Shown piece after piece: positions 45,569 through 56,200 of a DNA stretch of 64,000 bases (its first letter is position 1; each line of letters begins with the position of its first letter). The notes beneath the pieces are model-generated. The model was not told the DNA's origin. It did not search any database and was given only the letters and a program-made list of their open reading frames with translations. A program made the position numbers and the translations under genes. The stretch comes from Thalassocella blandensis. GTDB taxonomy: Bacteria > Pseudomonadota > Gammaproteobacteria > Pseudomonadales > Cellvibrionaceae. The stretch spans positions 526,829 to 590,828 of the forward strand of contig CABFPG010000004.1 of the NCBI GenBank assembly GCA_902141825.1, written 5' to 3'.

Positions 45569-48031
45569 CTAAATGAATCCAATTTTTCTTGCGTTTGACG
45601 CAAAATCCCGTTTTATCGCTTTTTTAATTGTGGCAGCAAATTCTGCTGCCGTATCATAGCGTTGTTCAGGGTCTTTCTGCAGAGCCTGGTTAATAATCCG
45701 GGCGGCACTGGCAGGCAGATTTTTGCGCACAGTACGTACATTCTTTGGACGCCCGTGAATAATCTCATAGGTAAGTGCCGCTAGGTTATCGCCGGTAAAC
45801 GGCAATTGCCCCGTTAACAACTGATAAAACGTAACGCCGAGACTGAAAATATCGGCCGCGCGGTTTACTTTTTTTCCTTTCAATTGCTCAGGCGCCATAT
45901 AGAGCGGCGACCCCAGGATTTCACCTGTATTAGTTTTTGAATCATCCACTAAACGCGCAATACCGAAGTCCGTCACTTTAACCTGAAATGGAGAAGGGTT
46001 ATAAATGATGTTCCCCGGTTTAATGTCGCGGTGCACAATATTGTTTTCGTGTGCATATTCTAACGCGATTGCCACTTCACAAATAATGCGATAAACCTCA
46101 AAAACCGGTAGAAGATTGTCCTTGGTCACAAAACTGCTTAGCGGATTGCCTTCTGCATAATCCATCGCAATAAAGGCTACCCCGTTATCCTCACCGACAT
46201 CGTACACAGACACAATTGACGGGTGACTTAAACGACCTGCTGCTTTGGCTTCTTTAAAAAACCGACCTTTAATATCGTTGATTTCTTTTTGCTGAAAGTT
46301 ATCGTAATTAATGGCCTTTACCGCCACATTACGACTAATGCTTGGATCATGACAAAGATACACCTGCCCCATCGCACCACGGCCGATTTCGCGCTCCACA
46401 CGATAACGACCAAATGTTCGCGGCCCAAGCATTTCCTGACTGAGCACAGCAGTTTTTTCCAAACCATTTTCACGTTTCATGCCCTGCGTTTTCAGCATGC
46501 TGTTTAACACTTGAATTTTTTGTTCCGTGTCTTTATACGAGCGATTTTTCTTACGAATTTCACTCAACACCGCTACAGCCTGGTTAAAATCTTTTTGCTG
46601 CGTATACGCTTCTGAGATTTCATACAGCGTTTTCAGCAGAGGCTCTCGGTTTGTACAAGCCTGTAATTGCTGGCGAGCCTGAGATAAATTGTTGTGTTCG
46701 ATCAGTCGACGCGCGTTCTCAATACAAATTGCATCAGCATTATTCACTAAACGCTGAATTCGGTGTTGTTTGGTCAGCCAGACAATTAACATAAAATGTC
46801 CGACTACCATCCAGACCAACGGTAGCGCGGTCGGCACCCAGACTTTTTGTAATGCGATAAAAAATATTTGCACCGCGAGTAAAATAAAAATAACTAATGC
46901 CGTAATGGCAATACTCATCTGCTTTGATATACGCGGAACAAGAAAATATAGATACAGGGTGACAAACATCAGTAACACGAGGTTGACCGCCAGCGTCCAC
47001 CACGGAGAGTGCATGAAATCATTATGCTTAATGCTGTAAATAGATTTGGCAATGACTTCGGCTTGCTCACTACCACTGGCTGCTACAATCACAATTTCAG
47101 GGAAGGCGCTGCGCGCAAGTGCTTCACTTAAGGGAAACCGGTCAATCGGCGGCGACATACGATCGGCCAGAGCATTAATGGAAATAAATGTACCATTCAA
47201 AGACAGAGGGAAAATCTTCTCTCCCAGCTCCAGTCCTTTATCCAGGTGCCAAGTAAGATTCTCATCGCTGTTTAAGCCCTGAATACTTTTCAATAATTGC
47301 AACAGATAGGTAGGATAAAAATCACCATTTTCGTGGCGATAAACCAGCTGTTGATGAGATGTGGAATTACTCACTAGCGTAAACTGCTCTACTTCTGGTC
47401 TTGCAATTGCCGGAGCTGCGGCAGAATTAAAACAACCATCACATGCCGGCCATAAATACCACCGCCAGTTTTCCGGGATTTTGTCGAACAGGTTTTTCGC
47501 TATCAGAACGGGTTTTTGCCCATTTATCATGGTGCCGTCCACACCGATGGTAACGCGCTTGTTTTTCAACAGATCCATTAACAGATACTTCCGATCGACC
47601 AGGGCTTTGACTTCTGCCATGGCACTGCTTTTGGATTTTGCTAATAGCTCTTCAATGAATGACTCGGCCGCACCGGCACCGGTATCAATAGGGCTTTGTA
47701 TCAGCAGCCCCACTTTCGCTTCTGAACTGTTGAGAACATTGGACAGCAAGGCCGCGAGCTGACCTGATGCGTGAATATCGGTTTGCCATAATTCCAGTTC
47801 GCTTTTTGGCACTTCGACAATTGCAATACTGGCAGAGCCTAAGGGGGTTTTGAACAGCCACTGACTGGCCTTTAACATTAATTTATCCGCACCTTCGGTC
47901 AAGGTGTTGCGTGGTGCGGTGATAATTAGGCAAATACCTACAATCGCCACCACGCCGCGAAGGTTAATATGGCTCAACCACTCGACGATTTTGTTGAGAA
48001 AACGGAAAATTACGCTAAAAAAGACTTTCAC
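45569..48031 (-). CDS. CHASE2-like membrane Ser/Thr protein kinase
   Basis: Membrane sensor kinase of 820 residues. TM1 lies at about 24-40, followed by an extracytoplasmic CHASE2-like domain (GSASIAIVEVPKSELELW; near 340 the typical IVIVAASGSEQ) and three more helices at about 350-430. A TPR-like linker (LLKTLYEISEAYTQQKDFNQ) leads to a C-terminal Hanks kinase at about 540-810. The kinase motifs are complete: GRGAMGQVY, VAVKAI with Lys572, HRDIKPGN with catalytic Asp669, DFG at 688-690 and APE at 713-715. The start is GTG 48031. It is flanked by two FHA genes. Confidence 0.9.
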   Translation of the reverse strand: MKVFFSVIFRFLNKIVEWLSHINLRGVVAIVGICLIITAPRNTLTEGADKLMLKASQWLFKTPLGSASIAIVEVPKSELELWQTDIHASGQLAALLSNVLNSSEAKVGLLIQSPIDTGAGAAESFIEELLAKSKSSAMAEVKALVDRKYLLMDLLKNKRVTIGVDGTMINGQKPVLIAKNLFDKIPENWRWYLWPACDGCFNSAAAPAIARPEVEQFTLVSNSTSHQQLVYRHENGDFYPTYLLQLLKSIQGLNSDENLTWHLDKGLELGEKIFPLSLNGTFISINALADRMSPPIDRFPLSEALARSAFPEIVIVAASGSEQAEVIAKSIYSIKHNDFMHSPWWTLAVNLVLLMFVTLYLYFLVPRISKQMSIAITALVIFILLAVQIFFIALQKVWVPTALPLVWMVVGHFMLIVWLTKQHRIQRLVNNADAICIENARRLIEHNNLSQARQQLQACTNREPLLKTLYEISEAYTQQKDFNQAVAVLSEIRKKNRSYKDTEQKIQVLNSMLKTQGMKRENGLEKTAVLSQEMLGPRTFGRYRVEREIGRGAMGQVYLCHDPSISRNVAVKAINYDNFQQKEINDIKGRFFKEAKAAGRLSHPSIVSVYDVGEDNGVAFIAMDYAEGNPLSSFVTKDNLLPVFEVYRIICEVAIALEYAHENNIVHRDIKPGNIIYNPSPFQVKVTDFGIARLVDDSKTNTGEILGSPLYMAPEQLKGKKVNRAADIFSLGVTFYQLLTGQLPFTGDNLAALTYEIIHGRPKNVRTVRKNLPASAARIINQALQKDPEQRYDTAAEFAATIKKAIKRDFASNARKIGFI

Positions 48032-48057
48032 GATTTAATACACCAATGCAAAGCGTA

Positions 48058-48414
48058 TCATTCAGTGAAGTACACGCCGGGGATCCAACTCTTTTTAATT
48101 TTTAATGTTCGATCTAGGTCATTAGGGATATCGAGCAGGTACTCGAATTCATGGGTTCCGATGGAAAACAAATCTCCTGGCTGCAAGGTTACCGGAACCT
48201 CGATGTTTTTGCCCCGAAGACGTACTCCATTGGTGCTGTTTAAATCTGACAACGTGCAATCATTTTTGGTGAGATCAAGCTGTGCGTGCATTGCACTCAC
48301 CGTGGGGTCATCAATTGGAATATTGCAATCTTTCTGCCGGCCAATTGTTACCGTCTCTTTAATTTCGTAAAAAGTAACGGTGTTACCGTTCCAGTAATGC
48401 CTGAGATATGCCAT
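48058..48414 (-). CDS. FHA-domain protein (upstream)
   Basis: A 118-residue FHA protein with ATG 48414 (MAYLRHYWNGNTVTFYE) preceded by AAGAG; the longer frame starts with GTG 48429. FHA features are VTIGRQKDCNIPI, SAMHAQLD (SxxH) and LSDLNSTNGVRLRG. Only 26 bases separate its stop from the kinase start, so it is probably coregulated with the kinase as a phosphothreonine-binding partner. Confidence 0.9.
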   Translation of the reverse strand: MAYLRHYWNGNTVTFYEIKETVTIGRQKDCNIPIDDPTVSAMHAQLDLTKNDCTLSDLNSTNGVRLRGKNIEVPVTLQPGDLFSIGTHEFEYLLDIPNDLDRTLKIKKSWIPGVYFTE

Positions 48415-48861
48415 CGTACTCTTTTCCACTGATTGAAGAGTTTTACACCAATATTTACTGCTCTAGTACCTGTTCTAAGACGGTATCAATATATTGTTAT
48501 GCTTCGTATACAGTTGCAAAGTCCAACACTTACCACACGCATGATAAATGCAGCAGCAGAAAAGCTGCCATCTGGACAGCGAAACTTTGCTTGAAGTTTA
48601 AACAATACCGTTCAATTTCTTTACCTGCCCACTATCGCATAACTTATTGAAATTGAACAGGTTATTGCATACGAGTTGGAGCAGAAATAAACGGCTTTTA
48701 ATCGTTTTTCCGATCAGAGGTATATTTAACAGGATACCTTCAATGATAGTTAGAGTCAGGCAACTTCTCTAGCCATATGAAGAGGGAAAATTTCAGAACG
48801 AGATACACTTCCTGATTGGGGCTGGACGACTATTCAATTTAGCGTTTTTCCGGCCGGCAAG
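48415..48861 (-). other. Intergenic region upstream of FHA-kinase genes
   Basis: This roughly 450-base interval between the lipoprotein gene and the first FHA gene contains no credible gene. A short GCAGC...GCTGC stem near 48553-48568 is the only structure noted. A promoter for the FHA-kinase unit is expected here but not identified. Confidence 0.4.
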
Positions 48862-49473
48862 TTAAAAGCACTTAGCTTCGCCTTTAACCGTCATTCTCAT
48901 CAAAGAGCCATTCGCACGCCACAGGTTACTGAAAATGGCGTCCAAAATCTCATCGTAAACAACGGATAAATGCTGACATTCGCCCTCACTAGTGGCGATA
49001 ACCTGCACAATTTTGTCTTTTGCTTCGGCTTTTTGCTGAGTGTTTTTGTCCAGCGTTAACGAGACTTCGCGCAGATACTCAAAATCAGAGCCATAGGTAT
49101 CCGCCGTCACCATGCCGCGCCCGGGATAAGGCGCATAGCCATAGTAGCCACTGATAAATACTCGCTTACTCGGCTCATCTTTTTCCTGGCGACTGACGGC
49201 ATAACCCAGAGTCGCCAGATAATCAGCCTGCTTATTTTCCGTCTGCTCCAGGCCCAATGCTTTAAGTCGTCCAGCCAGTTTCTTTTTGTAGAACTCAAAC
49301 TCCAGTGAAACGTGCTCTTCCCCGCTCGCCGGTTTGATATAGACCGTGCCAGCGGCTGGGATTCCTGCCGTTTCATTGCGATAGGTTTGAATATCCGTGC
49401 GCACACTGGACTGACAGGCGCCGAGTAAGAGTATCAGTGCCGATGGAAGTATAATTTTAGAGAAAATTTTCAT
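48862..49473 (-). CDS. Lipoprotein, DUF4136-like
   Basis: Predicted lipoprotein of 203 residues. The signal ends in ALILLLGAC with the lipobox cysteine at about position 20. The mature part has HVSLEFEFYKKKLAGRLKALG and ADYLATLGYAVSRQE, followed by a YYGYAPYPGRG segment and VSLTLDKNTQQKAEAKDKIV. These resemble DUF4136 outer-membrane lipoproteins, of unknown role. It is on the same strand as the signalling genes on either side. Confidence 0.75.
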   Translation of the reverse strand: MKIFSKIILPSALILLLGACQSSVRTDIQTYRNETAGIPAAGTVYIKPASGEEHVSLEFEFYKKKLAGRLKALGLEQTENKQADYLATLGYAVSRQEKDEPSKRVFISGYYGYAPYPGRGMVTADTYGSDFEYLREVSLTLDKNTQQKAEAKDKIVQVIATSEGECQHLSVVYDEILDAIFSNLWRANGSLMRMTVKGEAKCF

Positions 49474-49539
49474 GGTCTTTTTACGATTACTGGGTCTTGG
49501 ATTAACGAGAGTTTTTATGCACGAGTTATCTGATTTAGA

Positions 49540-50037
49540 CTATTTTTTTGCTTCCAGAGTTTCAACAAGCTCTTTGAAGGTCTCTTTGTTTTGTTCGTTG
49601 AGCCCCATCAATAAACGATGCGCTTCAAGAACTTTTTTCTGAACCTCGGTTTCATTCCCGTTTTTTTCGCAAATCAACAGGGTTTCGGCTGTATCATCAC
49701 TGATAACAAACACGGCTTTTTCAACCAGGCGAAAAATATCATCGAAGCCCATCGACACCAATATTCTGGTAATGCTTGGGTTGTCTGTCACCACCAGAGG
49801 CAAGTCGTGTGCATGCTGGCTCGCCTTGATTGAGATTTTTGCCATGAGCCCAAGGGTAGTACTATCAATGGCCTGTGCATGGGTTAAATCGAAAATGACC
49901 GAGCTGTAATTGTCCTGCGTCAGGATTCCTTCAATAAACTCATCGAACGACAAACACAGGGTCAGTCGAACATCACCTTCCATTTTAATCACATATACAC
50001 CGTCGTGATCGGCGATTTTTATAGTGCCTGGAGTCAT
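49540..50037 (-). CDS. STAS-domain anti-sigma factor antagonist
   Basis: The 165-residue protein has a STAS domain at about 1-110 with the phosphorylatable-site region QAIDSTTLGLMAKIS, where one of the Ser/Thr residues is likely the phosphorylation site. A C-terminal coiled-coil extension follows (EVQKKVLEAHRLLMGLNEQNKET). ATG 50037 is preferred over the TTG 50040. In Pseudomonas the HsbA STAS protein is controlled by the REC-PP2C protein HsbR; the gene order here is similar. Confidence 0.85.
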   Translation of the reverse strand: MTPGTIKIADHDGVYVIKMEGDVRLTLCLSFDEFIEGILTQDNYSSVIFDLTHAQAIDSTTLGLMAKISIKASQHAHDLPLVVTDNPSITRILVSMGFDDIFRLVEKAVFVISDDTAETLLICEKNGNETEVQKKVLEAHRLLMGLNEQNKETFKELVETLEAKK

Positions 50038-50115
50038 CAATTTATCTCTGAAACAAGGTATTTCTTAAGCTCAGTATCTGAATTTACACATGCGCTTAAG
50101 CGATAAAGCTCTGGA

Positions 50116-51306
50116 TCAATGTAATTTGGAATCGATCTTCAATATGGCAATATCGTCTGGCACCGAGTCCAGATGATCAATTCCAAATGCCTTTAATATT
50201 GATTCTACACTGTCTGTGTTATCTTTCACGGTATTCAACAAATAATTTTCTTTTTCAATGAGGTCTTCCGGTGGAAGAATCTCCAAAATGCCGTCAGAAA
50301 ATACAATTAGTGAAAAATTTTCCGGTAACTGAATTTCATTCACCTCCCACTGCGCATCCTCAAAAATACCTACTGGCTTCCCTTTACCTACCAGATATTC
50401 GCATTGATCTCCAACGGAGAGGACTGGAAATGGCAGATGCCCACCGAATACGTAGCGCATTTCTTTGGTTTTCAAATCGATAACGCCAACAAAACATGTC
50501 ATGTGACAGCCAATTCCCGAGTGAATCACTTCATTGTTGATCAGCGCGATTAATTCACTCAACCCATGGTCGAAAAAATCTGATGAGCGCCGCCGGTGAT
50601 TTTCAGAAAAGAAACGCCGAACAAGCTGTTTTAACCAGACCGTGACAAACGCAGAAGCGGCACCATGCCCGGATACATCTGTGAGATAAAACGCCATATA
50701 GCGATTCGATAACAGACCAAAGTCAATGAAGTCGCCACTTAAATACAGGGAGGGAATCAATTTAAATGCGACATTGATATCTTCAAACTGCGCGGGCGAT
50801 TTTGGTAGTAATTTACTTTGGACACGTCTACCCGCTTTCTGATCCCGTTCAAGAACACGGATGTATTCTTTAAGCTCTCGATTCGCTTTTTCCAGTTCTG
50901 CACGATAAGCCACATTTTCGTAGCGTAATTCCAGGCTTTCCAAAGTACGATTAATAGAATGGACCAATACTTCCATGTCGACTATCGGCTTCACCAGATA
51001 GTCTGCAGCCCCCAGCCTCAGGGCTTCAATCACATCTCGCACCACCCCCATGCCCGAAATCACGATCACGGGTATTTCACGACGATTCTCTTTGATGTAC
51101 TTAAGAATGGCTAAGCCATCGATATCCGGCATGCGCAAATCGGTCAAAACGATACTGGGATGATTGTCGGCGAGCCAGGTCAATCCTTCTTTACCTGTGG
51201 ATGCCTGGACAACTTCAAAGCCGCTGTCTTCGAGGTAGGCCACTATGCTTTGACGCACCAGATTATCGTCATCGATGACAAGGAGTTGGTGGTGTATGAG
51301 AGACAT
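50116..51306 (-). CDS. Response regulator with PP2C/SpoIIE phosphatase domain
   Basis: The 396-residue protein has an N-terminal receiver domain with acidic pocket IDDDN, phospho-acceptor Asp56 in LTDLRMP and Lys106 in DYLVKPI. A coiled-coil linker (ELEKANRELKEYIRVLERDQ) leads to a C-terminal PP2C-type phosphatase. That domain has LSGDFIDFG, TDVSGHGAASAFVT, VFSDGILEIL and VPDDIAILKI, with all metal-binding aspartates. It resembles HsbR/RssB-like regulators but ends after the phosphatase, with no HATPase kinase. The STAS protein encoded 78 bases downstream is the likely substrate. Confidence 0.92.
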   Translation of the reverse strand: MSLIHHQLLVIDDDNLVRQSIVAYLEDSGFEVVQASTGKEGLTWLADNHPSIVLTDLRMPDIDGLAILKYIKENRREIPVIVISGMGVVRDVIEALRLGAADYLVKPIVDMEVLVHSINRTLESLELRYENVAYRAELEKANRELKEYIRVLERDQKAGRRVQSKLLPKSPAQFEDINVAFKLIPSLYLSGDFIDFGLLSNRYMAFYLTDVSGHGAASAFVTVWLKQLVRRFFSENHRRRSSDFFDHGLSELIALINNEVIHSGIGCHMTCFVGVIDLKTKEMRYVFGGHLPFPVLSVGDQCEYLVGKGKPVGIFEDAQWEVNEIQLPENFSLIVFSDGILEILPPEDLIEKENYLLNTVKDNTDSVESILKAFGIDHLDSVPDDIAILKIDSKLH

Positions 51307-51610
51307 TCGCTATCCGGTTTTGACGGTCGTGTAGGAAAAGCAAAGGCACAACACTACCCCACTCTATAGGTGTGTGCAAGCGACAGTATTATTTATTATC
51401 GCAAGCACAACATGATGTAGTGCGTACTGCTAAAAACTACCAAAAGTTGTGATTATGAGTTAAATTTGTACTTAGTGTGATGCGGACAAAATTCGCTGAT
51501 CACTATCGCTCTGGCGTAGCGCATATGGATTTTACTCAAGTAAGATCTTTGCATCAGTACGCTACGGCAGATTTCCTTCGATCATAATTATTTTAAGAAG
51601 GCATTGATTT
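51307..51610. other. Divergent region between response regulator and PilZ genes
   Basis: About 300 bases of promoter space for two divergent genes. A 7-bp inverted repeat, CGTAGCG (51515-51521) and CGCTACG (51560-51566), is visible. No unambiguous promoter was found. Confidence 0.4.
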
Positions 51611-51931
51611 ATGAGCTATTCAGCAAATCGTTCTTATCAAGAAAAGCGCAACTATATTCGAATGAAAATCGAGGCGCCAGTCGATATTGAAGTGACCACA
51701 AATGGGGAACGTTACAACGGTATATGTAAGGAGCTTAGCGGCGGGGGAATGCTGGTTGAAATGGATTCCACACTTCCAGTAGGGACAAAAACCAAAGTTT
51801 CAATTTCATCCAGCCATGGGCATGGCCCCATGCTAATCGCCAATGCCGAAGTTACGCGTGTAGTGGCACAGCCTGATAGTGTTTCCAGCTCCTGCCTGCT
51901 GGGACTGCAGATATCGGAAGTTCTGAATTAG
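51611..51931 (+). CDS. Single-domain PilZ protein
   Basis: A 106-residue PilZ domain, the common c-di-GMP receptor fold. The signature arginines are present in RNYIRM (RxxxR); the second motif reads ELSGGG in place of the usual D/NxSxxG. An AAGAAGG ribosome site precedes ATG 51611. It is divergent from the response-regulator operon and monocistronic, ending at a good terminator. As MshE also has a c-di-GMP-binding domain, a shared second-messenger input is plausible. Confidence 0.87.
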   Translation: MSYSANRSYQEKRNYIRMKIEAPVDIEVTTNGERYNGICKELSGGGMLVEMDSTLPVGTKTKVSISSSHGHGPMLIANAEVTRVVAQPDSVSSSCLLGLQISEVLN

Positions 51932-51936
51932 CTCTG

Positions 51937-51965
51937 TAAAACGCTTTCTTTTCGAAGGCGTTTTA
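51937..51965 (+). terminator. Intrinsic terminator of PilZ gene
   Basis: TAAAACGCTTTC (51937-51948) pairs with GAAGGCGTTTTA (51954-51965) over 12 positions including one G-T, with a 5-base loop. The T-rich distal arm serves as the U-tract. Confidence 0.7.
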
Positions 51966-52184
51966 CTCCTTAGCGCAGTAATTTAGAACAGTAATATAAG
52001 GCGAGTTTTATTGCCGGCTCACGGCAAGGGGGTACTTTCCCTCATAGAATGGCACCTAACACCCGCTCATCAACAAACACTTCACCTTTGGTGCAACACG
52101 CAAAAGCGATTCACCATAAGACATATAAGAAGGGATTCTGGCAGATGTTATGACAAATATGGTTTCGAGCTGCGTTTGTGTTTT

Positions 52185-53036
52185 TTAAAAATCGTAATCG
52201 TCATCACCAAAGTCGTCGCCAAAACTATCTTCGACTTTTCCATCATTTTCGAGGTATTTCAAACGCTGCATATACGCTTCACGAACAAATACGTAAAAAT
52301 CTCCCGTGGCTAACTCTTCCGTGCCCAACAATTCAGTACGTACATGCAATTGTTCGAGAGCTTTCGCTCCCATTCTAGCTTCAAAATTATTGATATAACT
52401 GGTGGGAGACAATTTCCATTCGACCGGCAGCGATATGGTGCCACGAACGGTATTCGAACCTAAGATTGGCAATACCAGATAAGGGCCTCTCGGAACCCCC
52501 CAGGCAGCTAGGGTTTGCGTAAAGTTTTCACCCTCGTTTTTCTCCAGCCCCATTTTCCTGGCCACATCAAAAAAGCCTAATACTCCGACTGTAGAATTAA
52601 TTAAAAAGCGTCCTGAATCGTTCGCCGCTTGCTTCCACTTCCACTGTAAACCGTCATTCACTACGTTACTGACTTCTTTGAGATTTCCCCAGAAATTACC
52701 GATACCACTTTGCACCGGATCAGGCAGAATAAAGTCATAGCCTTTGGCAACGGGTTTAATCAGCCAGCGATCAGCCGTCATATTGAAGCTGAACACTGCG
52801 CGGTTAAAACTTTCAAAGCGATCTTCTTTTTTGGGTGTTGAAGGGCTGGCGTCCTCGTCCAGTTCAGCACCAAAACTGTCTTCGTCAGCTACTGCCGTAC
52901 TTTCATTTTCTGCTGCCGCAACATTACTTTGCGGGTTGCTCGCACACGCGGACAACAGCAACATTAAAACGATGCAACTTATTTGACTCAACTTAACGAC
53001 GTTAATTGATCTCGAGAAATAATTCAGCGTAAGCAT
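52185..53036 (-). CDS. mlaA: MlaA (VacJ) family outer-membrane lipoprotein
   Basis: Outer-membrane lipoprotein that helps remove mislocalised phospholipids from the outer leaflet together with MlaFEDBC. The lipobox LLLSAC precedes an acidic linker. The MlaA core begins RFESFNRAVFSFNMTADRW and includes ISLPVEWKLSPTSYINNFEA and WGVPRGPYLVLPILG. ATG 53036 gives 283 residues and a normal-length signal; an ATG at 53090 would add 18 residues. The tail is strongly acidic (FGDDFGDDDYDF). No other mla genes are in the window. Confidence 0.92.
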   Translation of the reverse strand: MLTLNYFSRSINVVKLSQISCIVLMLLLSACASNPQSNVAAAENESTAVADEDSFGAELDEDASPSTPKKEDRFESFNRAVFSFNMTADRWLIKPVAKGYDFILPDPVQSGIGNFWGNLKEVSNVVNDGLQWKWKQAANDSGRFLINSTVGVLGFFDVARKMGLEKNEGENFTQTLAAWGVPRGPYLVLPILGSNTVRGTISLPVEWKLSPTSYINNFEARMGAKALEQLHVRTELLGTEELATGDFYVFVREAYMQRLKYLENDGKVEDSFGDDFGDDDYDF

Positions 53037-53200
53037 CCTTGTGTAAAGAGTTAAAACAGGTTTTATAAAAGGGAATAGCACGGAATCCATCACTGCAATA
53101 TAGGTGTTCTTTTCGGATGCGTATAATAGCCAAAATTTGCAGTTTTATATACCCTGCGGTATGTATCAATATGTGAAATATGTAGAATATTTAACCAAAC

Positions 53201-56200
53201 CTAAAGTTCCTGCCAGATTTTTTTCAGCCGCTTTTCAGACACCGGCATTAAGGTTTTCAAAGTTTGTGCGAAAGCCGATACGCGCATTTCTTCCAGCATC
53301 CAACGATACGTCACCCATTCGGTGTTAAATCGATAAGCGGCCTCCCCTTCTTTTGCTAAACGCTCTTCATGCATCTGCCACAATGACGCCAGCTCATCCA
53401 GTTGCAGCTTGTCTTTTTTCGGGTTTTGAGGGGCTTTTTCCATTCTAACGCGAATCGCTTTCATATACCTCGGCCATTGTTCCACCCAGCTAAGTGGTGT
53501 GGCAAATATACATCCGGGGAAATAAATATTGTCTAATTGCGTTTTGATATCGGAAAATGCAAATGCAAGAGCGAGCGCATTTTTAGAGGCTTTCATGGAT
53601 TTTCTGATTTGCACCACTTCGCTCAGCGCTTCAGTCAAATGCCGTTCGAAACGCTCTGCGATTGGCACAATGTCCGATTTACCTGCGTTGACCAGTGTCT
53701 CGAACTCCGATTCACTGTTGATTTCTCCGCCCGAGTCATAGTGCGCGGCAAACATTGCCTCATACACAGCTGCCAAAATAACGTCGTCAATTATTTGGTC
53801 TTTTTTACCCATGTCTACCACAGCCATCCCCAAGTCTTTCCCTTTAAAAAGATTTTTGGCGAGGTATTTACAAGTGGTGTGACACTCCAAAACGGCAAGC
53901 CGGGTAATTCCCTTCAGGTTTTCAAATTTTGCGTCCCGTGCTGAATCCAGTATCTTCAAATCTACATGCTGACCACTGTCAATTAATGCGGGGTAGGCTT
54001 TGATTTTAATACCGGCTTTATCCAGCTCAACCGATTTTGGCAAGCCACCAAAATCCCAGCGTTTGATTTCGCTCTGTTCCAGTTCATTGCCAACTTGTGC
54101 AATCGTATTCTGAACTTTCTGACGATAGGTTTGTTTTAATTTATCCAGATCACGCGAAGCATCAATGACTTTGCCTCGCTCGTCCACCACCACAATATTC
54201 ATGAAGTAAAATTTTTCAACCAGGTCGAACTCCCAGTCTTCAGGTAAAATTTCACAATTCACCAAAATGGCAAGCTGTTCCGCCAATGCCTCGGTCAGCG
54301 TTTGTTTCGCATATTTTAAACGAGGAAAAATTCGATCGATGGTTTGAGGGACCGGGACAAAATGTTTACGGATTCGTTTCGGTAGAGATTTTACCAGTGC
54401 CGCACATTTTTCTTTGAGCAACCCAGGGACAAGCCACTCGAGTTGGTTTTGAGGGATGTGATGGAGCACCTCAACTGGTACATGTATGCTGACACCATCG
54501 TTCTCTTTGCCCGGCTCAAAACCATAACTAACCGGTACAATGTAGTCGCCCAGTCGCAACTGATTGGGGAACTGAGCTTCAGAAGCATCGCTGGCACTGT
54601 GCAGCATTAATTGCTCACGAGATAGTTTTAATCCATCTGGATGTGTAGCTTCGAACTGTTTTCGCCAATGCTCAAACCCTGTGAGATTGGAAATGTTTTG
54701 GGGGATCAGTGATTTGTAGAAGTCAATAATCACTTGCTCATCCACCATAATGTCTCGGCGTCGAGTCTTAGCTTCAAGATCCTCAACTTCTGCAATTAAG
54801 GCCTGATTATGCAAATAAAACTTTCCTTCGCCTCGATACTTGCCTTCCACTAAGGCTTCGCGAATAAAAACATCGTTGGCTTCACGCTCATCTATTTTGT
54901 TGTACTGAACGCGTTTCTTTTCTACCAGCGTCAAACCAAACAGGGTGATCCTAACAAAGGCTTTTACCTGCCCGGTTTTCAGGTCGTAGTGGGGCTCAAA
55001 ATAGTGTTTTTTTACCAAATGTTCTGCCTGGTCCAACACCCACCCAGGCTCTATGCGCGCAATATTATGGGCAAACAGTTGACTGGTTTCAATAAATTCA
55101 GCGGCCACCATCCATTTTGGACGTTTTTTATGTTGAGAAGACCCGGGAAAGATTAAAAATTTTCGATTACGCGTGCCATCATATTCTTTGGTATTTTGCT
55201 CTATGGATTTAAGCCCAACGTTAGACAAAAAACCGGATAATATTGCCTGATGAATTGCCTCATAATTGGAGGGCTCAACATTTTCTTTATACTTCAGGTT
55301 TTTAATAGACAACTTCAACTGGTGATGAAGGTCTCGCCACTCTCTAACTCGTAGATAGTTAATGCATTCATTCTTACACAGCTTGCGAAATTGACTTTGT
55401 GATAGTTCTTGCCGTTTCTCTTCCAGGTACCGCCATAAATTCAAGTAAGCGCTAAAATCAGAGCTCTCATCCCAAAACCTGCGATGCAGCATGTCAGCGG
55501 CTTGCTGTTTTTCTACCGGCCGCTCTCGCGGATCTTGAATGCTCAAGGCAGCAGCGATAATCAGCACTTCGTGAAGGCAGGCTAGTTTGTTCGCTTCCAC
55601 GACAGCACGAGCTAATCTTGGATCGAGTGGCAGCTGATGAATCAGATTGCCAATCTGGGTAACTCGACCTTTTTTGGAAACCGCTTTGACTTCCTCCAGC
55701 AACTTAAAACCATCGTTAATCAAGCGGTTATCTGGTGCATCAACAAAGGGGAATTCGCGGATATCTCCAATATTCATTTGCAGCATTTGTAATACCACAG
55801 CGGCGAGATTCGTTCGCAAGATTTCCGCATCAGTAAATTCCGGGCGAGCAAGAAAGTCTTCCTCTTCATAGAGGCGATAACAAATTCCTTCACTCACTCG
55901 ACCACAGCGCCCTTTGCGCTGATCTGCACTTGCTCGACTTATCGCTTCGATTGGCAGGCGTTGCACTTTATGCCGCAGGCTATAGCGACTGATTCTCGCC
56001 ACACCGGTATCTATCACATACTTTATCCCCGGCACGGTGAGAGATGTCTCTGCAACGTTTGTCGCCAGTACTACTCGACGGCCTTTATGCCCGTGAAAGA
56101 CTCTACTTTGTTCTGCCAGGCTCAAGCGGGCATACAGCGGTAATATTTCCAAATGAGAAAATCCGGCTTTTTTAATAGCATGGGACGCCTCACGAATATC

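Noticed and set aside
48408..48650. Plus-strand 80-codon frame upstream of the FHA gene
   Set aside because: Low-complexity translation and no ribosome site; likely part of the promoter region.
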